Notes under the pieces: model-generated
The model's database searches: none
What the model saw: only the letters and a program-made list of their open reading frames with translations
What the model was told of the DNA's origin: nothing
Assembly: GCA_041905595.1 (NCBI GenBank)
Contig: JAYRKT010000023.1
Location: forward strand, 1 to 64,000
Direction: 5' to 3'
Source of the DNA: Aliitabrizicola sp041905595
Lineage (GTDB): Bacteria > Pseudomonadota > Alphaproteobacteria > Rhodobacterales > Rhodobacteraceae
Length of the DNA: 64,000 nucleotides
Shown here: in pieces, positions 1 through 7,391 of the stretch
Numbering within the stretch: the first letter of the stretch is position 1
Layout of the letters: each line of letters begins with the position of its first letter
Made by a program: the position numbers and the translations under genes

Positions 1-1344
1 TTGATACAGGCGATAATCGACCACCCGTCCCCATGCCGACAGGCCCGGCAGGGTCCGCTCGCGCGCCACCCGGCCGCCGAACAAATCGCGCGCCTCGGCT
101 ACGGCGACGTCGTAGCCGCGCAGCGACCGGGCGCGCGCCGCCTCCAACCCCGCCGGACCCGAGCCGATGACCAGCACATTCTCGCTTTCGCCGCGTGCCG
201 CGATCTTTTCCGGATGCCAGCCGCGCCGCCATTCTTCCATCCAGGTCGGGTTCTGCGTGCAGCGGCCCATCCCTTGGGTCATGTCGCCGGTGATGCAGAT
301 GTTGCAGCCGATGCATTCGCGGATGTCTTCGATCCGCCCATCTTCGACCTTCTTCGGCAGGAAGGGATCGGCAATCGACGGCCTGGCGCAGCCGATGAAG
401 TCGAGCGTACCCGAGCGGATCATCCGCACCATGACGTCGGGCGAGGTGAAGCGGCCAACGCCGACCACCGGCTTGTCCGTCAACTCGCGGATACCGCGCA
501 CCAGCTGCTCCTGCGCCGCCTCCTCCTTGAAGCGCGACGGGCCAGAGCAATCCTCCCACGTCCCCTGCGCCAGATCCCAGAGGTCGGGCAGGTTGCGGTT
601 CATCTCGATGAAGTCGCGCACCTCCGCATTGGAGAAGCCAAGGTCGCCGATCGTCTCATCGAGGCTCACGCGCAAGGTCAGCGCCATGGTATCGCCCACC
701 GCGTCGCGCATGTCGCCGATCACCTCACGGGCGAAACGCGAGCGGTTTTCCAGGCTGCCACCATATTCGTCCGAACGCTGGTTGGTCGCCCGGCTCAGGA
801 AGTGCTGGAAGATGCCGAAGCCATGCGCGCCATAAAGGCAGATCAGGTCGAACTCGGCAGCCTTGCAGCGCTTCGCAGCCGTCACGAACCAGCGGCGCAG
901 GTTGCGGATGTCGTTCTTGTCCATCGCGCGGGCCTGCACCGGGTCGTTGGTGAAGGTGCGGATCGGCAGGGCCGTGGGCGCCAGCGGCACTTCCTTGGTG
1001 TACATGTTCGGGCCGTTGATGCCCGAATAGGCCAGCTGGATTCCGGCCAGCGCGCCATGGGTCTTCATCGCCCGCGCCATCTTGCGCAGCATGGGGATGT
1101 CCTTGTCCTCCCAAAGACGCAACTCGATGAAGGGGGTGATCTCCGAGGTCGGGTGCATCTCAGTCTGTTCGGTGAAGATCACACCCCAGCCACCCTCGGC
1201 CTTGACCCCGCGCATGGCAGCCGCGGCCGACGGGTCACGGTATCCGCCGCCGTTGCAGTGCGGCACCTGGTAGAAGCGGTTCTTCGCCGTGAGCGGGCCG
1301 ATGGCCATCGGTTCGAACAGGATGTCGTATCTCGGATCGCGCAC
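1..1344 (-). CDS. Trimethylamine/dimethylamine dehydrogenase-like flavoprotein (partial, C-terminus outside window)
   Basis: The visible 448 codons begin with an old-yellow-enzyme FMN barrel (N-terminus VRDPRYDILFEP, then KNRFYQVPH). The active-site stretch YGAH (about residue 170) corresponds to Tyr169/His172 of Methylophilus trimethylamine dehydrogenase as I recall it. A [4Fe-4S] ligand set follows (ECIGCNICI, then RCTQN), then GWHPEK and a dinucleotide-binding motif VLVIGSGPAGLEAA, after which the gene leaves the window. The GTG start at 1344 follows a GGGG stretch at about 6 nt; no ATG fits. Two of the three aromatic-bowl residues of TMADH appear replaced (Tyr60 by Gln, Trp355 by Asp), so trimethylamine may not be the substrate. 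Likely reaction: oxidative N-demethylation of a secondary or tertiary amine in the cytoplasm. The family is clear; the substrate is not. Confidence 0.85.
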   Translation of the reverse strand, partial: MRDPRYDILFEPMAIGPLTAKNRFYQVPHCNGGGYRDPSAAAAMRGVKAEGGWGVIFTEQTEMHPTSEITPFIELRLWEDKDIPMLRKMARAMKTHGALAGIQLAYSGINGPNMYTKEVPLAPTALPIRTFTNDPVQARAMDKNDIRNLRRWFVTAAKRCKAAEFDLICLYGAHGFGIFQHFLSRATNQRSDEYGGSLENRSRFAREVIGDMRDAVGDTMALTLRVSLDETIGDLGFSNAEVRDFIEMNRNLPDLWDLAQGTWEDCSGPSRFKEEAAQEQLVRGIRELTDKPVVGVGRFTSPDVMVRMIRSGTLDFIGCARPSIADPFLPKKVEDGRIEDIRECIGCNICITGDMTQGMGRCTQNPTWMEEWRRGWHPEKIAARGESENVLVIGSGPAGLEAARARSLRGYDVAVAEARDLFGGRVARERTLPGLSAWGRVVDYRLYQ

Positions 1345-1396
1345 CGGTATCCCCAAAGCAATTGAGCGGTCTCCCCGAACGGGCGGGGGAACCAGA

Positions 1397-1420
1397 CCGC
1401 ACGCTGGCCTTGGCGTGCGG
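1397..1420 (-). terminator. Stem-loop downstream of the LysR gene
   Basis: Perfect 8-bp inverted repeat CCGCACGC / GCGTGCGG with an 8-nt loop, lying about 70 nt after the LysR stop codon and before the TMADH-like start. No clear U-tract follows on the minus strand, so it may be a weak terminator or a leader structure. Confidence 0.4.
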
Positions 1421-1451
1421 CCGAAGTAAATTACGGGTTTCGTAAGTATTG

Positions 1452-1468
1452 CTTAGGCCGACACTAAG
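1452..1468. promoter_or_regulatory. Candidate LysR-type binding site
   Basis: Inverted repeat CTTAG-N7-CTAAG contains a T-N11-A core, the usual LysR-box form, about 110 nt upstream of the TMADH-like start. The neighbouring LysR gene is the natural candidate regulator. Inferred from pattern and position only. Confidence 0.35.
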
Positions 1469-1492
1469 CTGTTCGCTGCCCCGCAACCTGTT

Positions 1493-2434
1493 TCACCTGC
1501 CCGCCGCCCCGGTGCGCGGCTGACCAACCGCGGAAGTGGTCAGGTTTTCCCGGCAATGGGCGACAAAGGCGCGCGCCTTGCTGAAACTTGCGCCGCCCCC
1601 GGCATGGACAAGCCCCATGCGCAGCGGACGAACTGGGCCGTTCAGGGCGGCGAAGCGGAGTCTGTGTCCATCGGGCGACAGATCGGTCACCGGCGGGATG
1701 TTGGCGATGGTGTAGCCGAAGCCGTTGGCGACCAGCGACTGGGCAATCGGCAGGTCGCGCGTTCGCTCGACAATGTTCGGCCTTACGCCCGCGGCCGCGA
1801 ACAGAGCCAGGAAGTAGTCGGAGCTGAGAGGCAGGTCGAGCAGCACCATCGGATAGGGCGCAACCTCGACCAGATCGACGCTGTCGCGGTCTGCGAGGGG
1901 ATGCGCCTCGGGCAGGACCAGATAGGGGGGCAGCGTTGCAAGCTCGACGAAGACCAGATCGGCGGGAATGCTCAGGTCATAGGTCAGGGCGATGTCGATG
2001 TCGGCGTTTCGGAGCATCTCGATCAGCGCCATCTGGTGCGCCTCGGTCTGCAGGAATTCGATCTCGGGATAGCGGTCGATGAAACCCCGGCGCAGTTGGG
2101 GCAGCACGATCTGGGCGAAGGTCTGCAGACAGCCGACCTTGAAGGGCCCGCGGACCCGGCCGGTGATGTCGTTGGCCAGATCGTTCAAACGATCGGCGTC
2201 GCGCAGGACTGCCTGAGCCTCGGCCAGAAACACGCGGCCATCCCGGGTCAAGGACATGCCTTGCGCATGCTTGCGGACGAAGAAGGGAAAGCCAAACTCG
2301 GCCTCGAGCTGCGCGATCGAAGTCGAGATCGAGGGCGGAGAAACGCTGAGCTTCTCCGCCGCCTGCGAGATCGAGCCGCATTCGCCAACCGCCACCAGAT
2401 ATTCAAGCTGGCGCAGGGTAAAGCGCAGCGGCAT
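1493..2434 (-). CDS. LysR-family transcriptional regulator
   Basis: 313 residues. The N-terminal winged helix-turn-helix (about 5-65, FTLRQLEYLVAVGECGSISQ then AAEKLSVSPPSISTSIAQLE) is typical of LysR regulators, and the rest has the length of the periplasmic-binding-like effector domain. It lies between the aldehyde dehydrogenase and the TMADH-like gene on the same strand, so it probably controls one or both. The inducer is unknown. The C-terminal tail beyond about residue 295 is low in conserved features. Confidence 0.9.
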   Translation of the reverse strand: MPLRFTLRQLEYLVAVGECGSISQAAEKLSVSPPSISTSIAQLEAEFGFPFFVRKHAQGMSLTRDGRVFLAEAQAVLRDADRLNDLANDITGRVRGPFKVGCLQTFAQIVLPQLRRGFIDRYPEIEFLQTEAHQMALIEMLRNADIDIALTYDLSIPADLVFVELATLPPYLVLPEAHPLADRDSVDLVEVAPYPMVLLDLPLSSDYFLALFAAAGVRPNIVERTRDLPIAQSLVANGFGYTIANIPPVTDLSPDGHRLRFAALNGPVRPLRMGLVHAGGGASFSKARAFVAHCRENLTTSAVGQPRTGAAGR

Positions 2435-2484
2435 TCACGTCCCTCCGGGAAACCGCTGTCAGCATAGGTCGCGAAACTGGTCGA

Positions 2485-3966
2485 TCAATAGCTGATCCAG
2501 GTCGTCTTCAGCGCGCTGTACTTGTCAAAGCTGTGCAGCGACAGGTCCCGCCCGAAGCCGGACTGTTTCATGCCGCCGAAGGGCGTCATGGCGCTGAGGG
2601 CATCGACGGTGTTGACCGAGACTGTGCCGGCATGAAGCCGCGCCGACAGGTCGAGCGCCCGCGACAGATCACGCGTCCACAGCGAGGCGGCAAGGCCATA
2701 AACCGTGTCATTGGCCATCGCCACCGCCTCGTCCTCGGTCCGGAAGGTCTGGATCGACAGCACCGGGCCGAAGATCTCGTCCCGCACGATCCGGGCATCC
2801 GGGCCTGCACCTGCAAAGATCGTGGGCTGGATGAACGCGTCCGATCCGTTCAGGCTGACGCGCTCTCCACCACAGACCAGCCGCGCCTCGGCCCGTCCCT
2901 GTGCGATGAAGCGCATCACCGTGTCGGCATGTGACCGGTCCACCATCGATCCCATGGCGGACGAGGGATCGAGCGGGTCGCCCGGCAGCGCCTGGGCAGC
3001 GCGGGCCGCCATCCGGTCGATCATCTCGTCGGCGATGCTTTCATGGACCAGCATCCGGCTGTTGGCCGAGCAGACCTCGCCCTGATTGAAGAATATGCCG
3101 AAGGCCGCCATGTCGGCGGCGCGGTCAAGGTCGGCATCGGGGAAGATCAGGTTCGGGCTCTTGCCGCCGGTCTCCAGCCAGACCTGCTTCATGTTGGACT
3201 CGCCGGCATAGCGCATGAACAGCTTGCCGACCGCGGTCGAGCCGGTGAAGACGAGACAATCGACGTCCGGGTGACGGCCAAGCGCCTGACCCGCATCCTC
3301 GCCAAAGCCGGGGACGACATTCAGAACACCATCCGGGATGCCAGCCTCGGCGGCGAGTTCAGCCAGCCTGAGCGCCGAGAGTGGCGATTGCTCGGCCGGC
3401 TTCAGCACCACCGAATTGCCGGTCGCCAGCGCCGGGGCCAGCTTCCACGTCGCCATGTCGAGAGGGAAGTTCCACGGCACCACGGCGCCCACGACCCCAA
3501 GCGGTACGCGGCGGACCATGGCAAGGTTGCGCCCGCCGGTCGGGGCGATCTCGTCATAGAGCTTGTCGATCGCCTCGGCATGCCACTGGAAGAAATGCGC
3601 CGAACCGGGCGCGTCGATCGTCGATGCGTCCTTGACCAGCTTGCCCATGTCGAGGCTGTCGAGCAGCGCGAATTCCGGCACGTTTTCCCGGATCAACGCC
3701 GCGAGGCGCAGGAGCACCTCCTTGCGTTCGGCCGGGGTCTTGCCCGACCAGCGGCCATCGGCAAAGGCGCGGCGGGCGGCAGCCACGGCGCGGTCGATAT
3801 CCTCGGCCCCACCGCGTGCGACGTCGGTCAGGACCTCGGCCGTTGCCGGGTTCACCGTCTCGAACCTCGCGCCCGACGCCGAGGGCACGAAACTTCCGTC
3901 GATGAAGCACTGGTTGCGAAAGCGCAGGGCGGCGGCGCGCGATTTCCATTCGGCATGGGTGAACAT
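2485..3966 (-). CDS. PuuC-like aldehyde dehydrogenase
   Basis: 493 residues, usual length for NAD(P)+-dependent aldehyde dehydrogenases. Landmarks: VPWNFPLDMATWKLAPALA (about 163-182), FTGSTAVGK (240-248), catalytic general base Glu265 in WLETGGKS and catalytic Cys299 in NQGEVCS. The N-terminus and the C-terminal LKTTWIS resemble gamma-glutamyl-gamma-aminobutyraldehyde dehydrogenase PuuC, so an amino-aldehyde or similar omega-aldehyde is likely. I chose ATG 3966, preceded by GAGGA at 5 nt; a GTG at 3978 overlapping the upstream stop is the alternative. No other polyamine-route gene is adjacent, so the true substrate probably comes from the FMO/RidA/DUF1028 genes upstream. Confidence 0.92.
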   Translation of the reverse strand: MFTHAEWKSRAAALRFRNQCFIDGSFVPSASGARFETVNPATAEVLTDVARGGAEDIDRAVAAARRAFADGRWSGKTPAERKEVLLRLAALIRENVPEFALLDSLDMGKLVKDASTIDAPGSAHFFQWHAEAIDKLYDEIAPTGGRNLAMVRRVPLGVVGAVVPWNFPLDMATWKLAPALATGNSVVLKPAEQSPLSALRLAELAAEAGIPDGVLNVVPGFGEDAGQALGRHPDVDCLVFTGSTAVGKLFMRYAGESNMKQVWLETGGKSPNLIFPDADLDRAADMAAFGIFFNQGEVCSANSRMLVHESIADEMIDRMAARAAQALPGDPLDPSSAMGSMVDRSHADTVMRFIAQGRAEARLVCGGERVSLNGSDAFIQPTIFAGAGPDARIVRDEIFGPVLSIQTFRTEDEAVAMANDTVYGLAASLWTRDLSRALDLSARLHAGTVSVNTVDALSAMTPFGGMKQSGFGRDLSLHSFDKYSALKTTWISY

Positions 3967-3974
3967 CGATATCC

Positions 3975-4646
3975 TCACTCGTCCCCGGGCACGCCATAGC
4001 TGGGTGCCTGCGTCGGATCTTCGGCGCGGCTGACATAAGCCGCCATCTGCGGGCGATAGACTGCCCAGGCGGTTTCGAGATCACCAATCGGGTCGTCGGA
4101 CCAGTCGATGCGCAGATCGACCAGCGGCCAGGACAGACGGTCGGCCACCTTGAGCCCCGCTGAGTGGACCGGCCCCGCCTCGCCCCCGGCGTCCAGCCCG
4201 GCGCGCAGGGCCGCCATCAGCCTGTCGCCCAGATGGCCGCGAGCCTTCTCGAAGGCGGCGACCATCGCGACGGGTATGCCTTCACCGGCCAGAAGGTTGC
4301 CGCCGGCCGCACAGTCGCGCCCCTGCGCCTCGCCCCAGGTGCCCAGGACATTTGAACCAGAATGAATGGCCGTCGCGCCGCTTCGGTCGATAACAAGAAG
4401 CTGGCGGTATGCGATGTGCGCCCTGCCCTCCGTCACGTCCGCGAGCGCCTCTCTGGCAGTCCTCCCCGCCTCCAACCGGTCAAGCACCAGCGGGCCAAGC
4501 GCCGGATCGGTCACGTTCTGCGAAGCGACCGCGCCCACGCCCGCCCGCACATGCGCACAGCGGGCCGCGACGGCGGGGGAAGAGGACGAGATCACCATCC
4601 CGAACATCCCCGTTTCGGCGCAGCGCGCCACCAGCGAAAACGTCAT
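3975..4646 (-). CDS. DUF1028 family protein (Ntn-hydrolase-like)
   Basis: 223 residues. The N-terminus MTFSLVARCAETGMFGMVIS and the stretch VGAVASQNVTDPALGPLVLD are characteristic of DUF1028 proteins, which have an N-terminal-nucleophile-hydrolase-like fold and no firmly assigned general reaction. An AGGAG precedes the ATG closely. The stop lies 9 nt before the aldehyde dehydrogenase start, and the RidA gene is 43 nt upstream, so all belong to one operon. DUF1028 genes often accompany RidA and amidohydrolases in nitrogen-compound catabolism, so a hydrolytic step on an amide or imide intermediate is a fair guess only. Confidence 0.85.
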   Translation of the reverse strand: MTFSLVARCAETGMFGMVISSSSPAVAARCAHVRAGVGAVASQNVTDPALGPLVLDRLEAGRTAREALADVTEGRAHIAYRQLLVIDRSGATAIHSGSNVLGTWGEAQGRDCAAGGNLLAGEGIPVAMVAAFEKARGHLGDRLMAALRAGLDAGGEAGPVHSAGLKVADRLSWPLVDLRIDWSDDPIGDLETAWAVYRPQMAAYVSRAEDPTQAPSYGVPGDE

Positions 4647-4689
4647 GACTCCTGCCTTTCTCCGGAGGAAACGAGTGCGACCTGCGTTT

Positions 4690-5103
4690 TCAATCCGGAA
4701 TGACAGCGGTGGCGTCGATCTCGACCAGCCAGTCGGGCCGCGCCAGCGCGGTGATCACGACCCCGGTCGAAACCGGGTGCACACCGCGAATGTATTCGCC
4801 CATCGTCCGATAGACCGCCTCCCGGTGGCGCACATCGGTCAGATAGACGACGACCTTGCAAAGATGCTCCATCCGCCCGCCGCATTCCTCGATCAGCTGC
4901 TTGATGTTCTGCATGACCTTGTGGGTCTGTTCGACCGGGTCATGGCTTTCGATGTTCTTCGCGGTGTCCAGATCCTGCGGGCACTGCCCGCGCAGGAAAA
5001 TCATGGTGCCGCGCGCGACGACCGCCTGGCACAGGTCGTTGTCGAGCTTCTGCTCGGGATAGGTGTCCTTGGTGTTGAACTTGCGGTGGCGGTGATGGGC
5101 CAA
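4690..5103 (-). CDS. RidA family protein (enamine/imine deaminase-like)
   Basis: 137 residues from a TTG start at 5103, chosen because GGAG lies 7 nt upstream and the family N-terminus (LAHHRHRKFNTKDTYPEQ) begins there; a longer form from an upstream ATG at 5157 adds a non-family tail. The core (LRGQCPQDLDT, EHLCKVVVYLTDVRHRE, ARPDWLVEIDATAV) is RidA-like and keeps an Arg at the position used in archetypal RidA to bind the carboxylate. Subgroup members are not all deaminases. It sits between the monooxygenase and DUF1028 genes, which suggests hydrolysis of an imine or enamine made by the flavoenzyme. Confidence 0.85.
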   Translation of the reverse strand: MAHHRHRKFNTKDTYPEQKLDNDLCQAVVARGTMIFLRGQCPQDLDTAKNIESHDPVEQTHKVMQNIKQLIEECGGRMEHLCKVVVYLTDVRHREAVYRTMGEYIRGVHPVSTGVVITALARPDWLVEIDATAVIPD

Positions 5104-5171
5104 AGGGGATCTCCGTTGGTGTCGGTCGGGTTTCGCGCCCCAAGGTCGGGGCATCATGTCGGGTCAGTGGA

Positions 5172-6458
5172 TCACAGGACAGCGGAACGGTCCACGCCCG
5201 AAGGACGATAGGCCTGATAGGTGCGCTGGATCGCGATCTGGTCGGCCAGGAACTTCGCATCGTGCCACACGCCCCAGATGAAGGCGGATCCGCGCCGCGA
5301 GAGCCAGGGCAGGCCGACGAAATAGACCCCCGGTTCCACCGAGACGCCGCGCTGGTGTCGCGGCCCGCCGCGTTCGTCGAAGGCATCGACCTTGAGCCAG
5401 CTGAAATCGAAGGCAAAGCCTGTCGCCCAGATGATCGAGGTCACCCCCGCCTTGGCAAGGTCCAGCGACAGGATCGGGTTCTTCACGCAGTCCGGGTCGG
5501 GGTCCATTCGTCGCGCCTCGGGCTCTTTCGGCAGGTCGAGGCCGTTGCGGACAACGAAGGCATCAGCCTCGTCCAGCACCGAGAGATAGTTGGCATCGCC
5601 CCCTGCGATGTTGGCGGCAAGGTCCGGCGCGAAGGTCATCACGCCGTCCTTGTAGGCCTCCGTCCGGCCAACCAGCGTCATCCCCTGATGGGCGAGGCGG
5701 CGGAAGTCGATGGTCTTGCCGCCCTCAGCACCGCTGACGGCGATGGTGACATGCTCGGTCCCCGGCGAAGGCGCGGCGGCATCCCACTTGCCCAGAACTC
5801 CCAGCCACCAGACGAAGTCGCGGCCACGGTATGCGCGCGGCGGACGGTCGTGCGGACCGACCGAAAGATAGACCTTTCGACCGGCCTGCATCAGCTCGTC
5901 GGCAATCTGGGCGCCCGACGATCCCGCGCCGACCACCAGAACGGCCCCTTCGGGCAACTGCGCGGGATTGCGATAGGCATTGGAATGGATCTGCATCACC
6001 CCCGCCCCTTCCGGGACAATAGGGGGGATGATGGGCTTTTGGAACGGCCCGGTCGCGGCGACGATCCGGCGAGCCTGGATCGGACCTTCCGAAGTCTGGA
6101 CGGAGAAGCCAGGACCGCTGTTGTTGCGCAGCACCGAGGTTACCTCGATTCCGCAGCGGATCGGCGTGCCGGTCTTTTCGGCGTAGGCGACAAAATAGTC
6201 CGCGATCGCCTCCTTGGGCGCGAAGGCATCCGCGGGGGCGCCGGTGAAATCGAAATCGGGAAAGCGGTCGTGCCAGGACGGGCCGTTCGCCACCAGAGAG
6301 TCCCACCGTTCCGACCGCCAGCGTTCGGCGATGCGGGCGCGTTCCAGCACCAGATGCGGGATACCCTTCTGCGTCAGGTGCGCGCTCATCGCCAGACCGG
6401 CCTGCCCGCCGCCGACGACAAGCGTGTCAATCATTTCAACAGGCAACTCAGCCGGCAT
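5172..6458 (-). CDS. Flavin-containing monooxygenase (CzcO/YUCCA-like)
   Basis: 428 residues with two dinucleotide-binding motifs, LVVGGGQAGLAMSAH (FAD, about 13-27) and VLVVGAGSSGAQIADE (NADPH, about 185-200), and an ATG motif near the C-terminus (IIWATGFAFDFSWLK). This is the arrangement of single-component class B flavoprotein monooxygenases. First gene of the minus-strand block that continues into RidA, DUF1028 and aldehyde dehydrogenase, so it probably starts a degradation route by oxidising nitrogen or carbon of a small molecule. Substrate unknown. The divergent cupin-SnoaL gene starts 201 nt away. Confidence 0.85.
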   Translation of the reverse strand: MPAELPVEMIDTLVVGGGQAGLAMSAHLTQKGIPHLVLERARIAERWRSERWDSLVANGPSWHDRFPDFDFTGAPADAFAPKEAIADYFVAYAEKTGTPIRCGIEVTSVLRNNSGPGFSVQTSEGPIQARRIVAATGPFQKPIIPPIVPEGAGVMQIHSNAYRNPAQLPEGAVLVVGAGSSGAQIADELMQAGRKVYLSVGPHDRPPRAYRGRDFVWWLGVLGKWDAAAPSPGTEHVTIAVSGAEGGKTIDFRRLAHQGMTLVGRTEAYKDGVMTFAPDLAANIAGGDANYLSVLDEADAFVVRNGLDLPKEPEARRMDPDPDCVKNPILSLDLAKAGVTSIIWATGFAFDFSWLKVDAFDERGGPRHQRGVSVEPGVYFVGLPWLSRRGSAFIWGVWHDAKFLADQIAIQRTYQAYRPSGVDRSAVL

Positions 6459-6495
6459 GTCGGGGTCCTTCCGTTTCAGATGTCAGTCCTGCCTC

Positions 6496-6521
6496 GGGTG
6501 CCGCCCTGTCTGGCAGCACCC
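6496..6521 (-). promoter_or_regulatory. Leader hairpin upstream of the monooxygenase
   Basis: GGGTGC-c-GCC / GGC-a-GCACCC, a 9-bp stem with one internal mismatch and a 6-nt loop, 38 nt upstream of the monooxygenase ATG. On the minus strand it would lie in the 5' leader. It matches no riboswitch class I know. Confidence 0.35.
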
Positions 6522-6561
6522 CAAGGGGCCATAAAGCAGCGTTTCACTCATTGATGATTAG

Positions 6562-6587
6562 CCTGCGCCTATCCATTCCAGCGCAGG
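6562..6587. promoter_or_regulatory. Inverted repeat in the divergent FMO/cupin intergenic region
   Basis: Perfect 7-bp arms CCTGCGC / GCGCAGG separated by 12 nt, midway between two divergent genes. Position suits an operator for a regulator of both sides, but no regulator gene is adjacent. Confidence 0.3.
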
Positions 6588-6659
6588 TCCCCCCGGGACC
6601 CGCGTTGCCTCGCATCCGTTTGTCTGAGAACATCGGAGGCAAAGAGAAGGGGGACACCG

Positions 6660-7325
6660 ATGCGCGCACAGGCCCAACCACATGTCCATATCGACGACGA
6701 GCGTTTCCGCGTCACGGAATGGCGTTTTGCCCCCGGGGCCGAGACCGGCTGGCACCGGCATGGCCATGATTATGTGATCGTGCCGCTGACCGACGGCACC
6801 CTTGCCCTCGATCTTCCGGCCGGGCAGCAGGCGCAGGCGCAGCTGACGCAGGGGGTCCCCTATTCCCGCCGTGAGGGGGTGGAGCACAACGTCATCAATG
6901 CCTCGACCACCTCGCCACTCGCCTTTCTCGAGGTTGAGGTGGTGGATGACGAAGTCGCGCACCGTCGCCTCGCCACGATGCAGCGGCTTATGGACGCCTT
7001 CAATGCCCGGGATGTGGATGGGTTGATGGCCTGCATGGCCGAGGACTGCGCCTTTCATGCCTCGGCGGGGAAAGAGGTAGCGGGCACGATCCACCGCGGC
7101 CGCGCCGCAGTTCGTGCCGCTTACGGCGCAGTCTTCGATACTTTCGTTGAAGCCGCCTGGACCGAGGGCAGGAACGTGGTCGCCGGCGAGACAGGGCTGT
7201 CGAACTGGCGGTTCATCGGAAAGACGCGCGAAGGCCAGCGCGTCGATGTGCATGGCTGCGACATCTTCCGCTTCGACGGCGATCTGATCGCGCTCAAGGA
7301 CAGTTATCGCAAGTCGCGCGGCTGA
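6660..7325 (+). CDS. Cupin-SnoaL-like fusion protein
   Basis: 221 residues in two parts. Residues about 1-100 form a small cupin: the metal-ligand signature is seen in GWHRHGHDYVIVPL and a later His in EGVEHNVIN. Residues about 105-221 form a SnoaL/NTF2-like domain (RLMDAFNARDVDGLMACMAE, then WRFIGKTREGQRVDVHGCDI and FRFDGDLIALKDSYRKSRG). SnoaL-like domains are cyclases, isomerases or ligand binders; cupins may be dioxygenases or isomerases. The ATG follows AAGGGGGAC. It is divergent from the monooxygenase and could act on its product. No specific reaction can be assigned. Confidence 0.8.
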   Translation: MRAQAQPHVHIDDERFRVTEWRFAPGAETGWHRHGHDYVIVPLTDGTLALDLPAGQQAQAQLTQGVPYSRREGVEHNVINASTTSPLAFLEVEVVDDEVAHRRLATMQRLMDAFNARDVDGLMACMAEDCAFHASAGKEVAGTIHRGRAAVRAAYGAVFDTFVEAAWTEGRNVVAGETGLSNWRFIGKTREGQRVDVHGCDIFRFDGDLIALKDSYRKSRG

Positions 7326-7346
7326 CCGGCCTTCCGGCCCGGGAAA

Positions 7347-7375
7347 TCCGGCCGCCCCCGAACAGGGCGGCCGGA
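7347..7375. terminator. Convergent bidirectional terminator
   Basis: 11-bp perfect stem TCCGGCCGCCC / GGGCGGCCGGA with a 7-nt loop, between two convergent genes. On the minus strand it is followed by a short T run (ATTTCCC), so it most likely ends the ABC/hydantoinase operon. Confidence 0.75.
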
Positions 7376-7391
7376 GAGGTCATTCAAGCCG

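Noticed and set aside
4643..5157. Longer RidA form starting at ATG 5157
   Set aside because: The added 18 residues are not family-like, while TTG 5103 has a well-spaced GGAG and starts at the family N-terminus.
6483..6551. A 22-codon upstream frame before the monooxygenase on the minus strand
   Set aside because: No Shine-Dalgarno sequence and no regulatory peptide pattern.
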